This document shows, in pieces, positions 49,301-59,488 of a DNA stretch of 64,000 nt. Position 1 is the stretch's first letter; each line of letters starts with the position of its first letter. The notes below the pieces were generated by a model. The model worked only from the letters and a program-made list of their open reading frames with translations, was not told the DNA's origin and did not search any database. Origin of the DNA: Juglans regia (taxonomy: Eukaryota > Streptophyta > Magnoliopsida > Fagales > Juglandaceae); NCBI RefSeq assembly GCF_001411555.2, contig NC_049916.1:124001-188000 (forward strand). The letters are read 5' to 3'. The position numbers were made by a program, and so were the translations under genes.

Positions 49301-52046
49301 AGAAAATACAAAAATAATAGAAAAACAGAAAAAAAAATCTAAAAAACAAATTTCAATGTAAACTGCTAAAAATAGTTTTTAGGATTTAATTTGAGTTTAA
49401 AATAAAAAAGCTTCTAAAAATCTTCAACCTGAAAACCAAACTTCTAAAAAGCCTCTGTAGGTGTCAAAAACTGACTTTATTTAAACAAAAATAGAACTCA
49501 TAAGAAAAACATAGGTATTTATTTTAAATTGATTTTTTTAGAAGTTTTTTAATTTTTAAAGGACCTTTTTTTATAGATTTTTTCTGTATTTTTTAATTTT
49601 TAAAATATGATATACACGCGTCAAATATTTATTAGAGCTGACCTGGCAATTTCAATAGTTGACTAACAGAATACTGATAGAAGGATTAATTTGATCAAAA
49701 TTGAAAGTACTTTGGTCTCCCCACGGGGGTGTCACACAAGGCAAAGTCAATATGGATGACATTGTGAAATGGAAAGGTGACTAGCCAACTAGAAACTTCT
49801 ATATATGTTAAAAGGGGGTTGGATTACCTTGATCAAAAGTACTCTCTCTAACTTTATCTACCTTTCCTATCCCAGTAAGTGTGGCAAAGGGACGTTTACA
49901 TGTTCTCCAGGATTCCTCGTCATCAAAAAGCAAGTGTGGCGAAGGGTATTGAGAAGCTAGTCAATACCCAATGGGGGGTGGCTTGTCAGGCATGCCTAAA
50001 TGTCATCCAGTCATTTAATTGGGCATTACTTGGTAAATGGTTGTGGCATTATGCAATAGAGAGAGGCTCTATGCTGTTGGTGGTAATTGGTGATGGAAAA
50101 AAGTACAGGGTCTTGCGGGCTGGATGGTATACTAAGTTTGTCAATGGGCCCTTCAGAGTAGGGGTGTGGGAAAACATTCATTGAGGATGATGAGATTTTT
50201 CTAGATCCATTAGATATAAGGTGGGAATGGGCCTAGCATCAAGTTTTGACATGATGTGGTGTGAAGATCAGGCCCTGAAGGAAATCTCCCTAGAATTGTA
50301 TTGTATCTTCTTGCATGGAGGCTTCCATGGCTGAATTTCTCCTAGTCATGAATGGTGGTCCGTAGTGGATTATATCCTTCATCAGATTAGTGCAAGAGTG
50401 GGAAGTGGAATCGATCACTTCACTGATTCAAATATGGTTTTCAATAAGGATGGGGGGAAATCATGAGGACAAAATGGGGTGGACCCATTCTAGAAGAAGG
50501 CAATTTGAGGTCAGATCATTTACTGTTTTCTACATCCTATGGTTGTAGGCTCCTTTTCTTGAAAAATTACATGGCAAAACAAGGCACCTATAGAGTGGCC
50601 TTTTTGTAAGGCTGAGCACCGCCCCCTACAGGTAGGGCTCAACCTTGGCCAGGCATTGGATCCACCTTTCCAGTGGGATGAAAGATTCAGCACCCAGCTT
50701 TTTTTCCCTTTCTAATGTTACCTTCCACCTGCAACATCCGCTCTAAACAGAAATGATGAACTAGCCAAAATCAACCCTAAATTTAGAAATGAACCCCAAT
50801 ATAGAAATGAACCAAAAATGATGAATAGGTGTTCCCTTTGTATACCCCTAATGTATTTAGATTGCACCCGTAGTGCTTTTTTAATAAAGTGTGGTATCTT
50901 TACTTAATGGAAAAAAAATGATGTAAGGGTTTCAAGGTTCTCAAGAGAACCAGTGCCTTAGCCAAAAATGGAGTTTCTCAGACTGTCTTGAAATCTGGAC
51001 AATCAACTTAGAAGTTTTCTTTCCACTTTGGTGTTTCTGCATGCTCTTGCTGTATTCTTGTGCTTGTTCTGCTTGCTCTTGTTGCTCTGCTGTCACTCCC
51101 TGCCCCAAATTGGTTGTTGTGGCTTGGACGAATTATGAAAGCCTTCTTGTTGGGTTGAATTGTTGATTATCCTGCTGTTGTGTACAGACTTTCTGGTGTG
51201 GTTCTGCTAAATCTTGGTGGCTGGTGTAGCCTCTTGAGTCAATTTGTTTGTCTTGGCCTCTAATCCGATGGCTTAGTTTGCTTGAGTCAGAATGTATATA
51301 TCTATTTGACGATTAGGTAGCAGCTGGTTGGTTGTTATGCTGCTACCGTGATGATGCATGTTGTACAGATCTCTTGGGTTCAATACTAATTTTTACTCAG
51401 CAGTAAAAGGAAAAGTCCCAACCCCCTTCACCACCCACTTTCACATTGCTCAACCAAACATTGATGTCTATATGTTATGGTGCTCTTTAATCTTCAAGGA
51501 CGATTTCATTTTGTTGCATCTCAAGTTCTCAACTATCCTTTAAATTCCATTTATTTCATTTTGTGCATTCTAGGTTCCTTTATAGCTTGAAAATTTTCAA
51601 TATTCCAAACTGTTGAGTCTTATCATCTGCTTGACTTATTTATAAAATAAAATTAAAAAAAAAAAAAAAATTGTTTGAGTTCTCATGATTTTGTTGCAGA
51701 GTTTCAAAATGATGTTATTGAAGAACAGCCGAAGCAACCATCCGGCTACATAGACAAAAGTAATGGTGAGACACAGCTTGCAAATATAGAGAGGAATAAC
51801 CAAGTGATTGATCTGAGTGATGATGAGGAGAAGGAAGAACCAAGTGTTGGCAAGCGAATTCCTGATGACCAGTTGGGAAGCTTGCTATGGCATTATTTAG
51901 ATCCCCAAGGAGAAATACAGGGCCCTTTTTCTTTAACATCCCTTAAACGTTGGAGTGACGCTTATTACTTTCCTCCGGATTTCAAGGTCTGGAAGACGGG
52001 TCAAAACCAAGATGAAGCTGTTCTATTGAAAAATATTCTACACTAG
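19323..52046 (+). CDS. SWIB/MDM2 - Plus-3 - GYF domain protein, seven exons
   Basis: Exons: 19323-19998, 23007-23119, 24303-24362, 31512-31562, 31851-31921, 33567-33823, 51700-52046. They sum to 1575 nt, giving 524 residues, and every junction phase agrees. Residues 38-116 are a SWIB/MDM2 domain ([15 protein letters not shown] ... [15 protein letters not shown]). About 165-300 is a Plus-3 domain ([27 protein letters not shown] ... [10 protein letters not shown]). Residues 471-524 are a GYF domain ([18 protein letters not shown]), which binds proline-rich ligands. [10 protein letters not shown] motif at 445-453 could bind SUMO. The same order is found in Arabidopsis At5g08430-type proteins, thought to act in chromatin or transcription. 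Intron 5 is AT-AC; the rest are GT-AG. The start is the first ATG ahead of the SWIB domain (context AAAATGG). Confidence 0.92.
20246..22624 (-). mobile_element. L1-type LINE, 5'-truncated, in intron 1
   Basis: On the - strand, pieces of ORF2 appear in order: RT fingers ([25 protein letters not shown] split by position near 22450-22530), GGPLSPFLF, the catalytic [12 protein letters not shown] (FADD intact) near 21900, and KYLGLPL near 21690. A zinc-finger RVT tail follows near 20600-20800. The poly(A) tail shows as oligo(T) at 20246-20254. A 9-bp CTTTTCATT occurs at 20237-20245 and 22625-22633 and is a candidate target duplication. Stops and frameshifts disable it. It is antisense to the host gene. 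Confidence 0.85.
23237..23496 (+). mobile_element. tRNA-derived SINE with target duplication
   Basis: The 5' part resembles a tRNA: GGTTGGCCCAAGCGGTGAAG fits a pol III A box and GGTTCAACACC fits a B box about 60 nt later. A tail of about 18 A residues ends the element at 23496-23498. AACTTCTCCTACAT flanks it on both sides (23223-23236 and 23497-23510), a 12-14 bp target duplication. Length about 260 bp. It lies in intron 2 in the same sense as the gene. Confidence 0.9.
24563..25140 (-). mobile_element. LINE fragment (zf-RVT tail of ORF2)
   Basis: On the - strand the C-terminal zinc-binding reverse-transcriptase region of a plant L1 is visible: [13 protein letters not shown] (near 25030), [20 protein letters not shown] (near 24880) and [19 protein letters not shown] (near 24800). 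A short frame change separates the two parts. It lies in intron 3, antisense to the host gene. Confidence 0.8.
25207..27214 (-). mobile_element. Probable solo-LTR-like block (2.0 kb) in intron 3
   Basis: The + strand begins TGTAACACCCCC and ends GGGTTGTGACA, so the - strand reads TGTCACAACCC ... GGGGGTGTTACA, the TG...CA ends of an LTR. Near 25500-25590 a unit containing GGCCA and ATTTTATACCTGTG repeats, similar in style to the minisatellite of the block at 12222-15669, so the two may be related LTRs. No gag-pol and no clear target duplication were seen. A GC-rich insertion-like segment lies at about 25770-25960. Confidence 0.5.
25770..25960. repeat. GC-rich segment beginning TAGGGGTCCTAC
   Basis: A GC-rich stretch with a 13-G run near 25843. 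It starts with TAGGGGTCCTAC, similar to TAGGGGTGCTACC at 38985, and is much richer in G and C than its surroundings. It may be a fragment of the same hAT-like family. Its right end was not defined. Confidence 0.4.
27515..28770 (+). mobile_element. LINE 3' fragment in intron 3, sense strand
   Basis: On the + strand the ORF2 C-terminal region runs from [13 protein letters not shown] (27525) through [20 protein letters not shown] (27713-27772) and [15 protein letters not shown] (27950) to the zf-RVT region ([19 protein letters not shown], 28355-28410). Several stops and frameshifts are present. The ORF2 end is near 28710. Confidence 0.8.
28771..29999. other. Intron 3 DNA with a GGAATAGCTATTCC-type repeat block
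   Basis: No gene. At about 29080-29256 near-palindromic motifs (GAATAGTCATTCC, GAATAACTATTCC, GGAATAGCCATTCC) recur four to five times, ending in a TTGTGAACCAAACAGACCC terminus. This looks like a MITE-type repeat. The rest shows nothing recognisable. Confidence 0.45.
30000..30370 (-). mobile_element. LINE RT fragment
   Basis: The - strand carries broken L1 ORF2 sequence (a [15 protein letters not shown] piece near 30200 and a [18 protein letters not shown] piece near 30060). It aligns in content with the region of the LINE at 21454-21800. It is short, truncated at both ends and antisense to the host gene. Confidence 0.6.
30371..31511. other. Intron 3 remainder
   Basis: A/T-rich intronic DNA. 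I see no coding sequence or defined repeat. A pyrimidine-rich tract precedes the exon 4 acceptor at 31510-31511. Confidence 0.6.
31922..33566 (+). other. U12-type AT-AC intron (intron 5 of the SWIB gene)
   Basis: The intron begins ATATCCTTTC (31922) and ends TTTAC (33566). The U12-like branch motif TCCTTAAT lies at 33551-33558, about 9-10 nt before the AC. Joining the flanking exons at these sites rebuilds a GAG codon and an uninterrupted frame (GWRRE then [11 protein letters not shown]); no GT-AG pair at this place does so. U12 5' sites have the consensus (A/G)TATCCTTT. Spliced by the minor spliceosome, such introns are rare and often slowly spliced. Confidence 0.88.
33824..35764. other. Start of the 17.9 kb intron 6, no gene recognised
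   Basis: The donor is GTGCAT at 33824. The following 1.9 kb contains scattered open frames on both strands that match no family I recognise, and no clear repeat structure. A T-rich run lies near 34505. Confidence 0.5.
35765..36130 (-). mobile_element. LINE 3' end fragment
   Basis: The + strand TTTTTATAAGTAAAATATTTTATTC resembles the 3' end of the LINE at 20246 in inverse orientation, followed by an ACAAGTACACAAGGCATAA tract and the TTTCCTTCCATATGCACCATAGAAT zf-RVT-flanking region. The same order is seen at 20250-20540 and 54885-55110. It carries only the extreme 3' part. Confidence 0.55.
36406..41057 (-). pseudogene. Copia B gag-pol remnant, multiply frameshifted
   Basis: The frame starts at the ATG 41057 (MSSNKLESF) but is broken after YSAWEF by a small deletion. 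Gag with two CCHC knuckles follows ([28 protein letters not shown]; 40998-39922), then a protease-like segment with DSSTSNHM in place of the usual DSG, and the GAG-pre-integrase motif ([10 protein letters not shown], near 39660). The insertion at 38985-39639 splits it. Integrase pieces (38947-38072) and reverse transcriptase with YVDDIIIIG (37535-36957) and RNase H (36921-36406) lie in different frames. At least five frame changes are needed, so it is inactive. Confidence 0.85.
38985..39639. mobile_element. GC-rich hAT-like non-autonomous insertion in copia B
   Basis: The element starts TAGGGGTG and ends CACCCCTG, an inverted 8-mer with one mismatch, like hAT termini. The flanking 8-mers CATCAGAG (38977-38984) and CATTAGAA (39640-39647) agree at six of eight sites with two transitions, fitting an aged 8-bp hAT target duplication. 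It splits the copia B frame between HPNSNA and [11 protein letters not shown]. The ends are extremely GC-rich; the middle (39240-39550) is A/T-rich with TATATA runs. A ~31-bp copy of the left flank recurs inside at 39076-39106. There is no transposase. Confidence 0.65.
41457..41725 (-). repeat. Copia C 3' LTR
   Basis: The + strand begins TGTCAAATTGG and ends GCTGACA. It matches 46232-46506 closely apart from small indels, including a duplicated TAAATAAGGAA-type segment near 41643-41680. Confidence 0.9.
41733..45763 (-). pseudogene. Copia C gag-pol remnant
   Basis: Gag starts at the ATG 45763 ([20 protein letters not shown]) and carries two CCHC knuckles ([25 protein letters not shown]) at about 45090-44950. 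The protease motif reads EFGASNHMT where DSGASNHMT is expected, so the catalytic Asp is lost. Pre-integrase ([11 protein letters not shown]), integrase ([25 protein letters not shown] near 43830), reverse transcriptase (VYVDDIVIT near 42670) and RNase H (ending at 41733) follow in several frames. Stops and frameshifts at about 45570, 44160, 43480 and 42395-42610 inactivate it. Confidence 0.88.
45764..46218 (-). repeat. Copia C leader with ~30-bp tandem repeats
   Basis: About seven imperfect copies of a 27-30 bp unit with the core GCCGAGAACCCCAAAG (+ strand) run from about 45864 to 46050. Starts of the GAAC core lie near 45867, 45891, 45918, 45947, 45977, 46007 and 46037. The array lies between the primer site and gag and is presumably untranslated. 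Apparent open frames on both strands here are by-products of the repeat. Confidence 0.75.
46219..46231 (-). other. Copia C primer binding site
   Basis: The - strand TGGTTTCAGAGCC immediately follows the 5' LTR and differs at one base from the canonical TGGTATCAGAGC tRNA-iMet site. Confidence 0.8.
46232..46506 (-). repeat. Copia C 5' LTR
   Basis: This copy matches the left LTR over most of its length. It has an A-rich insertion near 46453-46474 and the ends TGTCAAATTGG ... CCACTGACA on the + strand. Confidence 0.9.
46520..47900 (-). mobile_element. L1-type LINE RT fragment
   Basis: On the - strand ORF2 RT sequence is visible: [16 protein letters not shown] (near 47750), [15 protein letters not shown] (near 47250), [13 protein letters not shown] (near 47100) and [16 protein letters not shown] (near 46980), ending near 46620. 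The catalytic FADD is FAND here, so the second Asp-box aspartate is mutated. Frame changes occur near 47570 and 47390. It is antisense to the host gene. Confidence 0.85.
48000..48700 (+). mobile_element. LINE ORF2 C-terminal fragment, sense strand
   Basis: The + strand encodes [20 protein letters not shown] (48196-48255) followed by [19 protein letters not shown], a region typical of plant L1 ORF2 between RT and the zf-RVT segment. Later stops (48451 on) and degenerate sequence follow. Its orientation is opposite to the LINE at 46520-47900, so it is a separate insertion. Confidence 0.7.
48701..49800. other. Intron 6 DNA, A/T-rich
   Basis: No gene. The segment near 49095-49230 (GTACTAAAATAGTC, GGACATTTTAGTC, CTATTCCGTTAG) and its partial inverse near 49655-49715 look like the two ends of a short interspersed repeat. 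No coding content was found. Confidence 0.4.
49801..50420 (+). mobile_element. LINE fragment, sense strand
   Basis: A + strand frame contains [20 protein letters not shown] (50008-50067), equivalent to the [19 protein letters not shown] part of the fragment at 27515-28770. It is followed by a broken [19 protein letters not shown] and stops. Both ends are degenerate. Confidence 0.65.
50421..51699. other. End of intron 6
   Basis: No gene or repeat family recognised. A TTGTTGCAG acceptor at 51691-51699 precedes exon 7, and an oligo(A) run lies at about 51655-51670. Confidence 0.5.
51804..51830 (+). other. Candidate SUMO-interacting motif in exon 7
   Basis: Codons 445-453 encode VIDLSDDEE, a hydrophobic core followed by Ser and acidic residues, which is the classic layout of a SUMO-interacting motif. 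It lies in a disordered acidic linker just before the GYF domain. This is a motif match only. Confidence 0.5.
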
Positions 52047-54880
52047 GTTTTTGCTCAATTGATTGTACTAGACTAGATTTGTTGCTTATAGTAGGGCGTA
52101 ATCTATAAATAGCAATTGCTTGGTATGTGAATGATACGAGGTTTCTGTGGAAGAACTAGCAATTGTACCATGATAATATTCACTATCGGGGGGTACATCT
52201 GATTAACTTTTAGTTGAATAGCGCAAGAGAGAATGAGAGAAAAGGCTGCTTGTAAGGAGAACTAAAAGATTTTAGTCACGTTGTGAATGTGGATCACTAC
52301 AATTTGGGCTTCCAAGTCAATGGGCAGGGTTGATTCTCAAGAGGCCTCTGTCCTTGAACTCATTTATCTTAATGGTATAGTTTCTTTTTAGCATGTGTAC
52401 GCCATCTCACTTGTATCTTAATGCGTTGATACGGTAATATGTGTCAGAGTAATGCTAGATATACTCGTGGAGTTGGGTCTTGTATTTATTCAATTTTTTT
52501 AAAAAAGATTGCATGGCACTTGCGCACTTCACAACTGCAAATATTATTTTTTTATATATTAACCCTTAAAATGGTTATTTTAAAAAATAAGAGATAGATT
52601 TTATGATTTATGGACAATTTCACATAAATACCATATGATGAAAGTAGAATGAGCAGTGAACATAACATCCCCCTTAATTAAAGACCACAAGGCTAGAAGG
52701 GAATAATTAGCATCTAACATGCTCTCACTACAAAAAGCCTTTATTGTTTGACCTTAAAATGACATAACATAAGAAATATACCATTTGTTTCGGCAAGTAC
52801 CAATGACCAACCCAGGTCAAATATAAACGGTATCTTAGACGGGAACTAAAAGGTATTCCTCCGATTTATGCATCGAGCAGACACGGGCAAGGAAAGGTGA
52901 TGACCGAGTTACTTAGGAAGGTGTTACGCACGTGATGATGCCTTTATAACATGTAATTGTAACCCACAAAATAAGAAAACAGACAGAAAAAATCCATTAG
53001 TCTTCAGCTCACATTTTTAAACTGTAAATTACCATTCTCCAAACAATTTCACGCTCTATATATCCCCACATCTCTAGGCAACAGTTTTGGATTTCTTTGG
53101 GAAATGGCATCCACCAACCACACAGGCGTGGTCCCGCTCATAAGGCTCGAGCGTCACTTGTTCAAAAGGCTCGAACTGATCCTGCTTTAGCTTGTTCACT
53201 TCGCTCTGGATTAGCAGCAAAAAGAAAATTTCTACTGGTATGTGGTATCGTTTATTTGAAAATAGAAGAGTCCCATTTAACTATTAAGAGTTGAAAACAA
53301 GAGAAAAAAGTTTACCTCATATTGTTACTAGTCTGATCAAATCATTAGAATACTCCTGATAAGCATAAGTGGTAAATAACGTCACATGCTGCTTGAAAAT
53401 GAGATTTTCTTGCGGTTTTATAATGATTCCAGTGGACCCTAATTTTTTTTTTTTTTTTTTGTTTCTCTGATAGGTGACCTCTATTTAGAACGTTAACTAA
53501 TCCTTTTTCAATGTAAACTCCTGTGACTTCGATTTTTCTTAGATCTTAAGGTGGAGATTGGAATATCCCAGATTGAATGTAGAATGATGGTTAATGGGGA
53601 TCCCACTTTGCCCGTGTAAGCGAAGTTATTATGAACTATAATCCACCCTTAACATTTGATTTAGCTCATTTAGAATATAAGCCATCATGCAGTTTATAGT
53701 TTCCTTGTGTCACTATACAACATATATTACAAGGATACCGGCCCAAAGAGAGTTAGAAGGCCAGAGACATGTCCAAGAAAAACAACTCCAAAAGAGAACC
53801 GGACAACGCTAAAAATATCTGTTATCTGACAAAATTTGTGGAGCCAAAGCAACAATTCATGTACAAACTGAACAGAGTCAACTTGGGGGCAATCCAAAAG
53901 TATAACTTCAACTGTTATTTTCAACATTTAGCTTAAAACATATTAGAGTAAACATAACATAGCTGTTAAATAGACATCATAACATTTAACAAATATTAAA
54001 TTAGAGAACTATCTATTTAAAGCATTCAAAATTCTCTTTTTTATATATAAGCAAAGCATTCAAAATATCTGATTCAGAAAAAACACCCACAAAGGGAGAT
54101 GCAATATATAAGTATATATTAAAAATATTTCGGCAAAAGCGAGTCTGCCACCATGAAGAGTGATAAATTGTTGTCTAAAGAATATGAAAACTGCCACCGC
54201 CAGGTTTCCACAAGGAAATGTCATAGTAAACACAAATAGAATAATGCTAAATGACAAAACACAAGATAAAATGTAAAAATGCATGTATGAAATATACAAT
54301 GACCTACAGAATGATAGTAAATTCAACAGTATCTCTCTAGGAGCATCTGAAACCTGAGCTTGCATCAATCATAACATGTTGAAGGGAAACCCAAGTAACT
54401 CACATAGATTTTGCTATACATTAGCCACTATTCATCCCCACCCCCCATACCTGACTTTTTTTTATAGAGTGTGTGGTGTTTTTCATAAAATAAGAAACAA
54501 GTTTATGACAGCATGAGAAACTCGATTCTGCATCACCCATTATCTCTTGAAGGGGAATCCGAGTTAACTCATCATATGGTCATGACATAAAATATGATAC
54601 AAAATTAAAATTTGATGTAATAAGTGTAACACAAAAAGAAATGAAACATACAAATCCCAAGCCCAAAAGTGTATAAATTAACTAAATGATGGACAAATAA
54701 AAGCCATCCAGGAATATCCCTTAAAGAATCTTATTATCCCATAACGTGGCAAGTTTGAATGTTTCCAAAAAGCACAAAAATAAAAGCCAAATATACCAAA
54801 GGAACTAAGGTGGATTTGCAAAAAGGAACCAATCAATAGCAAAGGACAAAACACATTCACTATAGAAATGTCATGGGACC
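52047..54880. other. 3' UTR of the SWIB gene and intergenic DNA
   Basis: The first few hundred bases are presumably 3' UTR. A short + strand frame at 53097-53294, preceded by a CTATATAT box near 53057, is not recognised and has no family features. A poly(T) tract lies at about 53443-53460. The remainder is A/T-rich with no coding sequence I can support. Confidence 0.5.
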
Positions 54881-54884
54881 TTTT

Positions 54885-55865
54885 TTAATAGGTAAAATAA
54901 TTTTTAGTAATAGAAATGAAAATATACAAGTGAAAACACTTAGTCAAGAATAAGAAATTGATACAAGAATCATGAAAACCTTGTCCGTTTAGATTTATAG
55001 CAATTGACTATGACATTAGTGTATCAAGGAAGAAACGTCTAAGTTCATCCACTGAGCATTTCATGTCTTCAAAGTTCCGATTGTTCTTTTCCCTCTAGAC
55101 GCACCACAATAGACATATGGAACCATTTTCCATATGGACCTTTCCAACTGGCAAAGAGGTTAACGACCCTCCCATGCATAACACATGCTAGCCCCATTCT
55201 ACTAAATATATAATATATTATCCATAGGGCCCTAGCCTCCTCAATGAAGAAGCAAATGATCCATTGTCGCTCCACTTATCCCTACACATACAACATCAGT
55301 CAATTACTATAATCCATCTTTTCCCCAAGTTCTTTATGATCAAAATCTTCCCTAAAGATCCAGGTGAAGAAAGCGGCCTTACGAGACACCTTACTCCTCC
55401 AAATACTCTTCCAAGGAAAATGATCATGGTTTTGAGTAGTGATGACATCATAAAGAGAGGACAAAGAATTTTCCTATTTTGGAAGCAACATATTTTATCG
55501 TTTTCTCCATCCCTAACTTTCGAAAAATATAATGAGTTAAAGAAGTTAGAGATACACCAATATCTCAGTCTTGGGCTATCCAATGGAAACTGATATTCCA
55601 CTATGTAGAGCCCCTCCTGAACTCCCAACAAAATTGAAGTGTGGCTTCCTGCTCAAGTGCTAACCTATACGCTGTTGGAAAATAGTCTTTTAGGACATTA
55701 TCTCCCCACCATATGTCATGCCAAAATCTAATCTTGGAGTCATCACTCACCATGAATCCTCAATGCTTCCCTCTCTTGGTGGTAACACCACAACCATCTC
55801 CCAAGAAGTGCTCTCTTGAACATCCTCAAGTTCCGAACTCCTAGCCCACTACCAAATATTGGAGA
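54885..55865 (-). mobile_element. LINE 3' fragment
   Basis: On the - strand the zf-RVT region is visible (a WCCMCR piece near 55300 after KILIIKNLGKRW). The extreme 3' end follows (near 55080-54885), with + strand TTTTTTAATAGGTAAAATAATTTTTAG mirroring the tails at 20246 and 35765. It is degenerate with several frameshifts. Confidence 0.65.
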
Positions 55866-55877
55866 GCATACCTTCCC

Positions 55878-56090
55878 CTGGGGGTGGGCAGCGGGATCCC
55901 ACACTCTGCTGTCCTGCCCGCAGGGGAAAACACTGGCTGGAGCGAGGGCGGTTTGGCCCCAGCAGGGCTCTGCCCCATCCTCTGTCTTGCATATTTACAA
56001 TTTTGTTATATATATAAATATATATTTATATATAATAATATGTGTTCAGTAGAACTTTTACTTAATATTTTATATAAATTATAGTGTAAT
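55878..56090 (+). repeat. GC-rich plus A/T-rich insert related to the copia B insertion
   Basis: It begins GGGGGTGGGCAGCGGG, continues GC-rich for about 110 bp, then switches to TTTACAATTTTGTTATATATATA and A/T-rich sequence. The inverse complement of the right part of the copia B insertion shows the same order (GGGGTGGGCAGTGGGG, GC-rich, then TATATA with an ACAATTTG tract). The right end was not defined and no target duplication was identified. Confidence 0.45.
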
Positions 56091-56439
56091 AGAATGACCT
56101 TTTTATAGGTTGTCTTGTCAATACAAATTATATTTAAGCAGTATGAAATACTCTAATTCGAATATGAATTTTTTATTATTGTATCGAAAATAAGCCGTCT
56201 GCATGGGTATGATTCTCCATTAATATTTTGACTATTCAAGATTTTCACTCTGGTCATCCCACTTAATTAATTTCTTTAAGCTGACAATGTTATCCCCAGC
56301 CCACTAACTTTATGCATGCCATTTGTACATTAGTCACCATCGATTCCTTTACGGCTCTTCTTTTTAGTACTGTCATAATTTACGGCATGTTTTATTGTAT
56401 GTGTTGAGAAATTTCCTGTTGTCCACGCTCATGTAACAC

Positions 56440-56660
56440 CTTAAGTATCTGACAGAGATGAGAAGAGTTAAATTGAATTAAAGTTAAAATTAAAAATTAA
56501 ATAAAATATTATTAAAATATATTTTTTTAATATTATTTTTATTTTAAAATTAAAAAAAATTAAATTATTTATTTTATTTTATATGAAAAATATAAAAAAA
56601 TTATAATAATTATATTAGATAAGATGAGAAATTAAGAAGAATTATAAAAATAAACGAGTG
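56440..56660. repeat. Degenerate MITE-like A/T-rich repeat
   Basis: GAGATGAGAAGAGTTAAATTGAATTAAAG, then AATAAAATATTATTAAAATAT, and the end TATTAGATAAGATGAGA match in order the right half of the repeat at 1303-1695 (GTTGAATAAAATATTGTTAG, GATGAGATGA). It is probably another member of that family. Confidence 0.5.
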
Positions 56661-58014
<1,354 letters not shown>

Positions 58015-59165
58015 TTTTTTTTTTTTTTTTCTTTCTGTCGAGCCTATTTCATTTGGAATGTATTTGTGGCACAGAGTCTCGAAAATTCACCTTGAATGGT
58101 ATGAGTTTAGCAATCACAATTTTCTTCATTTTGCACCAAAAGTAACCTTGAAATCTAAAATGAATGAAGATGCATTAAAATTAGTTTTATTAGGAAGGGT
58201 TCTAGGCATCCTATTGCAAGCCATATTTCAAAATAATGGCTCTGAAGTGGATAAGGATGAAAATGGAAAGAATATCAATTTGGGAAACAGTCTTCCCAAG
58301 TGGTGGATTGAACAGAAGCAGCAACCTATCAATTCCCACCTCTTGTCTATCTCAACTAATGAAAACTTCTCATCAAGTTGGTATTAGATTCAACCACCGA
58401 AATTAAGGTTCAAGTTTTGAAGTTTCAAACAAAGAATTACACATTGCTTGAGTTTGCGGAGAATACTAGTTATGGGGTAACTGGGCATAACATTTTGTTG
58501 TTAAAAGATTAAGGTCTGGGTTTGGCAGCAATTTCGGGTCTCTCAGAGTTCTTTTCAATGGAAGTTGCCGAAAAGCATCAGTGGACCTCTACTAATAAGC
58601 ATCTTACGAGTGATCGTTTATCATTTGAGTATTGTGAAGGATGGAAAACTAAATTTGTAAAAGATGATAATAGTGTCCAGCTGCATTTGTCAAAATCTAA
58701 CCTTATCTGTTTGGACTATCAAGAACTAGTTGGTGGCAAGAGATGTGGAGGGGACATTAGAGGCTGCAAATATATGGTTGGTTCAGAATCTAATTTTAGT
58801 TCATTTTCACACAGTCTGGTGCAGATAGTGTCAACTTATATGATGCTATACCTCCAGTTGACAAGAACCTCCTTGAGTCTGCAGTTGGTGGAAAAGTTAA
58901 GGTGGATGGTAAAGCTTTTAATGAAAATGGGTTGTTACATATATATGAAGCTTCCAAAAATACTTGAGAAAGTTGGACTTCCAAACCGAGTTGAGTCACC
59001 TGGATATATGAGACGCATCTTTGAATTTTCTTGCTGGCTGTGAACTCCATGAAGCACTTGGACCAATTTTTCTCAAATGCAGTAATTATTTTTATTTGGA
59101 AGCGGAGAAGACTGAAAATGATGTAGTTGTCAAGATACTAGAAAAATTGTTGTCAAAAGTGAGAT
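58015..59165 (+). pseudogene. Exon-like debris, partly resembling an LHW-type bHLH protein
   Basis: Several broken + strand frames with ordinary protein-like codon content are present (58010-58387, 58522-59043, 59021-59347). The last starts FLAGCELHEALGPIFLK, close to the SELHKALGP-type motif of LONESOME HIGHWAY-like bHLH factors. The other pieces (for example LPKWWIEQKQQPINSHLLS and LSESAVGGK-like in another frame) are not securely recognised. Multiple stops and shifts make it a pseudogene. A poly(T) run lies at about 58017-58030. It may represent captured gene fragments. Confidence 0.35.
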
Positions 59166-59303
59166 TGTATCCAATATTCTCGTCTCTTCTCCAATCTGTC
59201 AACCCCAGCCAAAGCCCCAAATCATTCTTCTGTAGCCAGCCACGACGTCTTCTCCATTACCCTGTAGCCAAAGCCCCAAATCATTCTTCCAAAGCAATCG
59301 GTA

Positions 59304-59338
<35 letters not shown>

Positions 59339-59488
59339 GATTTTTGATTATTTTGTACATTTAGGTCGATTAAGTTTGCATTGTGAATTTATGGTTATTT
59401 TTCATTTTTTGTATCTGGGATTAAGTTTGCAACATCTTAGATGTAAAAAAAACTACAAAATTTTTGTTGTTTATATCTGGGATTAAGT
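59166..59488. other. Spacer with a duplicated 22-mer and a CT microsatellite
   Basis: CCAAAGCCCCAAATCATTCTTC occurs twice (about 59210 and 59268). A (CT)n run lies at 59304-59332. A second short repeat, ATCTGGGATTAAGTTTGCAA, occurs near 59414 and 59476. No LTR or primer site for the copia element that follows was found. Confidence 0.6.

Noticed and set aside
53057..53294. Possible small gene with TATA-like box and ATG near 53097-53104
   Set aside because: Two short competing frames, no recognised protein and no downstream exon found.
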